From Paraburkholderia humisilvae (lineage in GTDB: Bacteria; Pseudomonadota; Gammaproteobacteria; Burkholderiales; Burkholderiaceae), in assembly GCF_902859855.1 (NCBI RefSeq), contig NZ_CADIKH010000011.1:1-64000 (forward strand): a stretch of 64,000 nt of DNA. The letters run 5' to 3'. Below are positions 58,387 through 64,000 of the stretch, piece after piece. Position numbers and translations under genes: made by a program. Below the pieces are notes generated by a model. That model had not been told where the DNA came from. It saw nothing but the letters and a program-made list of their open reading frames with translations, and did not search any database. How positions within the stretch are numbered: the first letter of the stretch is position 1; every line of letters starts with the position of its first letter.

Positions 58387-60040
58387 AGGTGAAGTTTTAC
58401 AGGAGCCTGGGTGAGCCGGCACGGGATTGTGCAGTGAAGGGATTCAGGGAGCTGGGTGAGCGGCTGCGGGAAAGTTCGTGAGCGGGTTCAGGAGCACCCT
58501 GCGAAAACACGTTGCGTCAAAGGTGAGTATTTTCGGGGGCCTGGCTCGATTACGCCCATATTCTGCATGAAACGCGGCTTTTCCATCAGTGGAGGCCAGG
58601 GTGAGAGGCTTCGGGACGATCTCCGGCCTCGGTTTTCGGCGCTATTTTGCCGCCGACAATGCGATCGGTGAGCGCGAGCAGGAGCGCAGCGTCTCCTCAG
58701 GTGAGGCTTTTCGGGAGTCGACGCGTCTGGCGCGCCGTTTTCGATCCCTGCTTGGCCCAAAGGTGAAGGTTTTCGGGAGTCTCAGGCAGGTTCTCGCGCC
58801 GAATTGTCGGTTCAGGACGGCCGAATCGCAAAAGGTGAGGGAATGCGGGAGCCGAAATTGCCGTCGCGGCACGGTCCGAATGAAGATCGGGTTGACTAAA
58901 GGTGAGCGTTTTCAGGACATGTTGCGACTGCGAAAAGCCGTTGAGGTGAGGAAATACGGGACCAGGTTTGCGATCACTTACGGCAAAAGCCCGGCAGATG
59001 GTGGTGAATCCGATCGGGCACTGACGGTGTGGCTATCGAACGGTGAGCGTTTTCGGGAGGTTTATCGAGACGACGTCAAACGCATCGCTCATCGACCGCG
59101 TGGACTTTAGGTGAGAAGTTTCAGGATCGTTTCGACGATCACGGTCTGCTTTATATGTACATCATAAGTACCAGAATCGATTGGGGATTTTCCGTAGAAC
59201 CGCGACAGGTGAGGGTTTTCGGGAGGTCTCGCTGCGCCCCGTAATGCTTCACGGTAGCCATCCGAAGCCACCGTTGAGGTGAGCATTTTCGGGAGTCTTT
59301 GACGCAGGTTGGCCCGGACGCCATTCGCAAAGTCCCGTTTTCCGCGGTTTCCGGAGCGGCTAAGGTGAGCGTTTTCGGGAATATGGGTTGGCAGGCGCGC
59401 GACGCTTGATGCTGCGGTCCCGGATGATCAGGGTTGTTCAGGCGAGCGGGGAGACGGGGCTAGGAAAACGCGGACGGGTGTTGGCGCCTGGTTCGAATGC
59501 TCCGCGTGACGGTTTTTCGCGGTTCCTGCACGCATCAGGCTTCGCCCGTGGCGGTGTGTCGCGCGTCTCTCTGCAGCCGCTGACGACGGGGCTTGGGGCC
59601 CGCACCCGTTGGATGGCGCTGCGAGGCGCGTCCGCGCCGCTTGCGCGCGGCGCTCGACGCGCGCGTCTGGTTGTCGCTTCATTCAGCCGCCCACCCTCTG
59701 CGGTGGCGATAGCGCTGCCGAATGTGCGCGCCCGAGCGTGTTTATTGAGCCCACCCAGCAAAATTCGTCCGCGGTTACCCGACGTTCGCTTGTCGTCCGC
59801 TGGCCGTCAGTTTTGGCGTCGCAAAATTACGACGTTTATCAAGGTGAGCCAATACAGGAGCCGCCAATCGTCGCAATTGACGGGCGCGTTGCTGGCGATT
59901 TTTCCGGACGCCGCGACAAGCAACGAACGCGGGAATCGACCGGAATTTTGACAGGTGAGTCTTTCCGGGAATGTTCGAGGTGAGTCGCGACCCGTAAACC
60001 CACATCACCAGGAAATGGTGAGGGCCGCCCTATAGACGCA
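58387..60040 (+). repeat. Replication origin: long iteron array
   Basis: At least 20 copies of a 22-bp iteron, consensus AGGTGAGNNTTTTCGGGAG, all on the plus strand. GTGAG/GTGAA cores at 58389, 58411, 58434, 58456 and 58478 are in exact 22-23-bp phase. Further cores are at 58523, 58601, 58668, 58701, 58763, 58835, 58902, 58946, 59004, 59043, 59111, 59209, 59279, 59365, 59844, 59955, 59980 and 60018. The gaps hold degenerate copies. AT-rich stretches lie at the left end (58180-58350) and near 59150. No canonical DnaA box (TTATCCACA) was seen. The initiator gene starts 50 bp after the last copy. Confidence 0.85.
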
Positions 60041-60088
60041 CATCACCCCAGTCGGTATCCTTGCGCAAAACCCTCCTCGACCCGACGC

Positions 60089-61438
60089 ATGGCCACGAAG
60101 CGCGCGAAGAAAACCGATGTGGTGAGCCCGAGTTCGGCAGAGTTGCGCAAGGCCGTCGAAGCCATCGCGATTCAGCCGAAGAGCGGCAAGATCACGCTGC
60201 TCACCCGCAAGCTGTTCAACGTGCTGCTGGCGGTCGCGCAGCAGGCGGACGAGTCCGGCGACACGTACCGGGCGCTTCTGTCCGACATCGTAGCCAATTC
60301 GGCGTTCGATTCGAACGACACGGCGCTCGTCAAGGAACACTTGCGGCGGATGGTGTCGGTGCAGGTCGAATGGAGCACCGGTACGTCGAGCCAGAAGCCC
60401 GGCCGCAAATGGGGTATTTCGACGCTGATTGCCGATGCGGAAATTCTTGAAGATCCGGCCACCCGGCGCGTGTGGGTCGAGTTCTCGTTCGCGCCGAAAA
60501 TCAAAAAGAAGCTGCTCGACCCGGTCCAGTATGCGCGACTGAGCCTGCAGTTCCAGAGCCAGCTGCGCAGCAGCGCAGGCTTGGCGCTGTACGAGATTTG
60601 CGTGCGCTATCTGACCAATCCCAGCCATCTGACGATGCGCGAATCGTGGGAATGGTGGCGGCCGATCCTGTCCGGTACACCCGATACAGAAGCTGGTGAC
60701 GAAGCGAAGCGCGAATACAAGTACTTCAAGCGCGACTACCTGCGGCCCGCCATTGCCGAGGTCAACGCGGTCACCAACATCTTTGTCGAGCTGATCGAGC
60801 ATCGCGAAGGTCGTCGTGTCGCCGAGATCCAGTTCCGCGTGACGGAGCGCAAGCAACCGATGCTGGCCCTCGACGAGCATCCGAACGTGTTCGACAGTAC
60901 GCTGGTCGACCGGATGGTGAAGATCGGCATTCCGCTCAAGGAAGCGCAAACCCTTTACGCCGATAGCGAGGAAAACCGGATACGCGCCGCGCTGCAGATG
61001 ACCGAGCAGCGGATGCGCAGCACGACGCTTCCGCCGGTGCGCAGCGCGCCGGCGCTCTTCAAGGATGCGTTGAAGAAGGGCTATGCGCCTCCGGTGGAAG
61101 CGCTGCCGTCGGCCAATGGCGGCAAGGTATCCGGCGCGGTGCCGGCGGACGACCTGAAGGCGCGTCTGTTGAGCGAATATGCGGTGTACCGGCGCAAGGA
61201 AGCGCAGGCGCTCTACGAGGAACAGGGTGAGTCCGAGCAGGAGCTCGCGCGACAGTCATTCGAAGAAGACGAACTTCCCGATCTGGGCGCGCACATGCGC
61301 GACGACTGGCGCCGCCGCGGTCTCGATTCCAAACTCGCCGAGACGGCATTCTTCGATTGGCTCGCCCGCAAAACATGGGGCGAGCCGACTGACGGCGACC
61401 TGCTCTCGTTTACGTTGAATCAATCCCGCGCGGCTTGA
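60089..61438 (+). CDS. repA: Replication initiator protein (Rep_3/RepA type)
   Basis: The 449-aa protein's N-terminal two-winged-helix initiator pattern includes KSGKITLLTRKLFNVLLAVAQQ and SRSSAGLALYEICVRYL-like LRSSAGLALYEICVRYLTNPSH. WWRPILSG and YKYFKRDYLRPAIAEVNAVTNIFVELIE complete the Rep_3 core, followed by a charged C-terminal extension. It binds the adjacent iterons to open the origin. It converges on parB. Confidence 0.9.
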   Translation: MATKRAKKTDVVSPSSAELRKAVEAIAIQPKSGKITLLTRKLFNVLLAVAQQADESGDTYRALLSDIVANSAFDSNDTALVKEHLRRMVSVQVEWSTGTSSQKPGRKWGISTLIADAEILEDPATRRVWVEFSFAPKIKKKLLDPVQYARLSLQFQSQLRSSAGLALYEICVRYLTNPSHLTMRESWEWWRPILSGTPDTEAGDEAKREYKYFKRDYLRPAIAEVNAVTNIFVELIEHREGRRVAEIQFRVTERKQPMLALDEHPNVFDSTLVDRMVKIGIPLKEAQTLYADSEENRIRAALQMTEQRMRSTTLPPVRSAPALFKDALKKGYAPPVEALPSANGGKVSGAVPADDLKARLLSEYAVYRRKEAQALYEEQGESEQELARQSFEEDELPDLGAHMRDDWRRRGLDSKLAETAFFDWLARKTWGEPTDGDLLSFTLNQSRAA

Positions 61439-61511
61439 TGCCGTTTTTCCGGCAGCATCCGTTGTCACGGAGTGTGCGTGCGGAACGCGGCCGGTGCTGT
61501 CCACCGTTGCG

Positions 61512-62576
61512 TTACTTTTTCAGCAACATCTTCTCGATCTGGTGAAGGATATCGTCGCGCCTTTCGCGCGACAGGCCTCGCAAACGGAGTTCGATGCGAT
61601 CGTCGCCATACGACTTCAGATCGCCGACTGACACCCCGTCGAATTTGATCTCGAGCCGCTGCGCGTAACGTTGGCGCCCGGCGGGTTTCGCGCTTTCCTG
61701 CGCGCTCGCCCTGCCCTTCACGATATCGGCGACCTGCCGGGTGCTGAGGTCATCGGACAGAATCTTGTTGATGAGACGCAGCGTTGCGTCCGTGCCGCGC
61801 GCCGAATGATAGCGGCCTACCTGGTATCCCATGTTCGAACCGAATCGATCGGGCCTCGCGACCATTTCCTGCATGACGACTTCAGGAAGCTTGGCGATCG
61901 ATAGCGCGACCGCAACCGTTGACTCATCCAGTCCCAAATGCTCGGCCAGTTCCTTTTGACTCTGGAAGTGCCTGTCATCGAGAAATCGCTTCCAGACGAC
62001 AGCATTGTCGAAGACCGTTTGGGAGTCGCGTTGAACGTTGAGGTCGTAACCAAGCTTGTAGCTCTGAATACCGATTGGCAGATCGATCACGATTGCCTTC
62101 ACGGATTCCTTGTTGGCTTCCTTCAACGCGCGTACGCGCCGTCCGCCGTCACTGACGAAGTAGGTACCAGGATTGTCGTAGTCGGGAATGACGTGGATTG
62201 CCTGCTGCTGACCTTGCTTGGCAAGATTGACTGCGAGCTCTGCAATCGAAGACTTCAGATAAAAATGACGCGGATTGAACGGGCTTGCCTTGATCGCCTT
62301 GAGCGCCAGTTCAATCACCTGTCCGGGGCGATATCCGTGCTCGGCGCGCCACGCCCGGTATTGCGGTGATTCGCTAACGGCTTCCGCCGACTCACCCTCG
62401 TTCGACGCCTGCTGAGCAATCGACTGATTCTGGCGGTTGGCAACCTCGTCCATTCTGCGCGTGTTGTTCTGCACGAGGCCGTCGATTGCATTGAGCCGAT
62501 CGAGTGCCGTGCGCTTCTCGCTGCTGGTCGTGTCCGGGCGCGCTTGAAAGCCTTTGGCGAATTGGGAGGGTTTCAT
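61512..62576 (-). CDS. parB: ParB centromere-binding protein of the replicon
   Basis: The 354-aa ParB has PGQVIELALKAIKASPFNPRHFY, IHVIPDYDNPGTYFVSDGGRRVRAL and the helix-turn-helix SQKELAEHLGLDESTVAVALSIAKLP. It binds the TTTATGCGCATAAA sites. The ribosome site (AAAGG) overlaps the parS copy just upstream, so bound ParB may block its own translation initiation region or promoter. It follows parA in the same direction. Confidence 0.93.
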   Translation of the reverse strand: MKPSQFAKGFQARPDTTSSEKRTALDRLNAIDGLVQNNTRRMDEVANRQNQSIAQQASNEGESAEAVSESPQYRAWRAEHGYRPGQVIELALKAIKASPFNPRHFYLKSSIAELAVNLAKQGQQQAIHVIPDYDNPGTYFVSDGGRRVRALKEANKESVKAIVIDLPIGIQSYKLGYDLNVQRDSQTVFDNAVVWKRFLDDRHFQSQKELAEHLGLDESTVAVALSIAKLPEVVMQEMVARPDRFGSNMGYQVGRYHSARGTDATLRLINKILSDDLSTRQVADIVKGRASAQESAKPAGRQRYAQRLEIKFDGVSVGDLKSYGDDRIELRLRGLSRERRDDILHQIEKMLLKK

Positions 62577-62585
62577 TCAGGGACC

Positions 62586-62599
62586 TTTATGCGCATAAA
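62586..62599. promoter_or_regulatory. parS site 1
   Basis: TTTATGCGCATAAA is a perfect 14-bp palindrome in the 24-bp parA-parB gap, one base from the parA stop and 9 bp from the parB ATG. Confidence 0.85.
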
Positions 62600-62600
62600 T

Positions 62601-63263
62601 TCAGGGAAGCAGGGCGGCAATCTCGTCAGCACAGGCGCGGATTTCGACGCTGGCGAGTTTGGCTCCACGATCGTTCATTTGCAGCACCGTTTGCCCGAGG
62701 GCCATGGCCTGCTTGTACGCCTCACGGGTGGGGATTTGTGTCTTGAGTAGCGGAAAACCGAGCTCCTCCAACGCGCGCTTGAGTTCGCGGGTGAGCATGC
62801 GTTTCTCTTCGGTCTTGTTCAGCAGGAATACCGCGCGCAGATCTTCGTTCATCACCTGCGCTTGCTGGATCAGCTTGACGAGTCCAACGCTCGACCAGTA
62901 GTCGGCGGGCGAAGACGACGTGGGAATGACCGCAACCGTCGCAGCCAACAACACGACGCCCGACACTTTCTCGGTAATCGAGGGCGGGCAGTCGACCACG
63001 ATCACGTCATAGTCACCGATGAACTTCTTGATCTCACGGTGAATCTGTCCGCCGGCTTCTGACAGGTTGACCACGGGAAACGGAATGCCGGTTTCTCCAT
63101 CAGAAGAAGCGCTGGCCCAGTGAATCAGTGTGTTCTGTCCGTCAGCATCGACGACGAGAACACGCTTCCCCTTTTCATGAAACGCGGCGCCGAGATGCAT
63201 CGCAATCGTGCTCTTTCCGACACCGCCCTTTTGTTGTGTGACTGCGATGATTTCAGCTGCCAA
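62601..63263 (-). CDS. parA: ParA partition ATPase
   Basis: The 220-aa small ParA has deviant Walker A KGGVGKS (12-18), A' motif VLVVDADGQN and Walker B VIVVDCPPS. It starts at TTG preceded by an unusually strong ribosome site (GGGAGGTG, 6 nt). It drives segregation of ParB-parS complexes; the parA-parS-parB set lies next to the origin and initiator. Confidence 0.94.
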   Translation of the reverse strand: MAAEIIAVTQQKGGVGKSTIAMHLGAAFHEKGKRVLVVDADGQNTLIHWASASSDGETGIPFPVVNLSEAGGQIHREIKKFIGDYDVIVVDCPPSITEKVSGVVLLAATVAVIPTSSSPADYWSSVGLVKLIQQAQVMNEDLRAVFLLNKTEEKRMLTRELKRALEELGFPLLKTQIPTREAYKQAMALGQTVLQMNDRGAKLASVEIRACADEIAALLP

Positions 63264-63366
63264 GCTTCACCTCCCCGTTTTGGACGCTGCTGAATTCTAC
63301 CTTGATGTATTTTTGTTTCAATGCATTTTGTCGTGACACTGCGACAAATTAGCCATTTGGCCGAGG

Positions 63367-63380
63367 TTTATGCGCATAAA
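63367..63380. promoter_or_regulatory. parS site 2
   Basis: Perfect TTTATGCGCATAAA, 104 bp upstream of parA. Confidence 0.85.
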
Positions 63381-63642
63381 GGAGCGGTGTGTGCGCTTGG
63401 CCCGTTGAGGGTGGCAATGCGCGATCGGGAATTCAGTCAGAGGCGAGGTACTGATACAGGGTGGCGCTAAGGCATGAGTACGTGTCGCATCAGCGAATAC
63501 GTCACCGCTCCGCTAGAGACATAAACTCTGGTTTCTCAGGCATAGCGCTCAAGCAAGGAATCGGAAGATGGGCCGCTCAGCCTTAACGCTAATCCGCAAC
63601 CGGACTATACGTCCTGTGCTGCTGCTGTTAGGTTCAGGTCTC

Positions 63643-63656
63643 TTTATGCGCATAAA
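63643..63656. promoter_or_regulatory. parS site 3
   Basis: Perfect TTTATGCGCATAAA, 94 bp upstream of the arsC-like gene. Confidence 0.85.
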
Positions 63657-63749
63657 GTCGCGCGCCGAATCGTGGCGACCAACGCCGCTAGAATCGCAAT
63701 ATCGGCCCTTGTGCTATCCGCACAGGCCATCGAAAACCGGAGTCCACCG

Positions 63750-64000
63750 ATGATCACGATCTACCATAATTCTCGTTGCTCGAAATCGAGAGGCGCATGC
63801 GAACTGATCGACACCCGCTTCAACGTCGCGAACGAGCCGGTCAAGATCGTAGAGTATCTGCGCGAGCCGTTGACGGTCGCACAGTTGAAAGAACTGAACC
63901 GTATGTTGGGCTGCTCGGTGCGGGACATGATGCGCGACACCGAACCTGAGTACAAAGAACTCGACCTTGGCGCCGAGGACGTCGATGACAATCAGCTATA
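63750..64000 (+). CDS. arsC: ArsC-family arsenate reductase-like protein (partial)
   Basis: The first 83 codons are in the window; the gene runs off the right edge. MITIYHNSRCSKSRGACELI is the ArsC active-site start (catalytic Cys in RCSKSR), followed by EPVKIVEYLREPLTVAQLKELNRMLG, typical of glutaredoxin-linked ArsC/YffB. It would reduce arsenate or have a related thioltransferase role. Confidence 0.85.
   Translation, partial: MITIYHNSRCSKSRGACELIDTRFNVANEPVKIVEYLREPLTVAQLKELNRMLGCSVRDMMRDTEPEYKELDLGAEDVDDNQL

Larger units (their letters stand above)
58001..60088. other. Origin region without genes
   Basis: Open frames here are interrupted by iterons, lack ribosome sites, and show no family resemblance. 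The segment holds the KfrA operator region (58010-58075), an AT-rich stretch and the iteron array. A GTTTC...GAAAC imperfect palindrome at 58222-58238 is noted but has no clear role. Confidence 0.75.
63264..63749. other. Intergenic region with two parS sites
   Basis: No gene is called in this 486-bp stretch. It contains the parA promoter area and two copies of the parS palindrome (63367-63380 and 63643-63656). A 61-codon plus-strand frame at 63568 contains one parS copy and is not considered coding. Confidence 0.7.

Noticed and set aside
58589..59951. Plus-strand frames in the iteron region
   Set aside because: They read straight through iteron copies and contain no conserved motif or ribosome site; the repeats explain the open frames.
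58387..60040. Possible CRISPR array
   Set aside because: The repeats are 22-bp iterons in phase or degenerate, without uniform spacers, and lie between a KfrA-like gene and an initiator gene, with no cas genes.
1..64000. tRNA or rRNA genes
   Set aside because: No conserved tRNA arms with CCA-type ends or rRNA core sequences were recognised on reading; a dedicated scan would settle this.

Overview
The window looks like part of a secondary replicon (megaplasmid or chromid) of a Burkholderia/Paraburkholderia-type beta-proteobacterium. The evidence is the high GC, a Rep_3-like initiator with a long iteron array next to parA-parS-parB, three copies of a 14-bp palindromic parS of the kind I recall from Burkholderia secondary replicons, and the kbl-tdh cluster. 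No rRNA, tRNA or CRISPR array was seen.

Left part (about 0.2-8 kb): a plasmid-control region, all on the minus strand. It holds a KorA/TrfB-like repressor fused to a KfrB domain, a protein built from two repeated modules each ending in a KfrB domain, a DUF2235 (Tle1-like) alpha/beta hydrolase that also ends in a KfrB-like domain, a KorB/ParB-like protein and a lysine-rich putative DNA-binding protein.

8-37 kb: a conjugation region. The IncP/Ti-type trb operon (trbB-C-D-E-x-J-eex-L-F-G-I) runs 19.05 to 8.12 kb. Divergent from it are pilL-like and pilM genes. Then come an acyltransferase and a type IVB (thin) pilus operon (pilL/tcpQ-N-O-P-Q-R-S-ATPase-V). Next are traB-, traM- and traL-like genes. 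Relaxase, coupling protein, prepilin peptidase and lytic transglycosylase are not in the window. A 14-bp operator-like motif, TTCTGACGT(T/C)(G/A)GAA, occurs six times between 5 and 34 kb, in promoters and inside genes, and nowhere else that I could find. It looks like a backbone-wide regulatory or partition signal.

37-54 kb: accessory metabolic genes. These are an NTF2-like/TetR/YceI group, threonine catabolism (tdh-kbl with a divergent XRE-cupin regulator), a decayed tyrosine recombinase, GlcG-like, GST and LysR genes, an MFS exporter, and a six-gene operon (alpha-oxoamine synthase, TauD-type dioxygenase, D-2-hydroxyacid dehydrogenase, DoxX, UbiD, UbiX) flanked by two LysR regulators.

55-64 kb: the replication and partition region. 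In order it holds a near-perfect LexA box before a small unknown gene, a tyrosine-recombinase-like protein that appears catalytically dead, inverted iterons, a KfrA-like coiled-coil protein with a C-terminal zinc ribbon, about 1.6 kb of iterons, the initiator gene, parB, parS, parA, two further parS sites, and an arsC-like gene running off the end.
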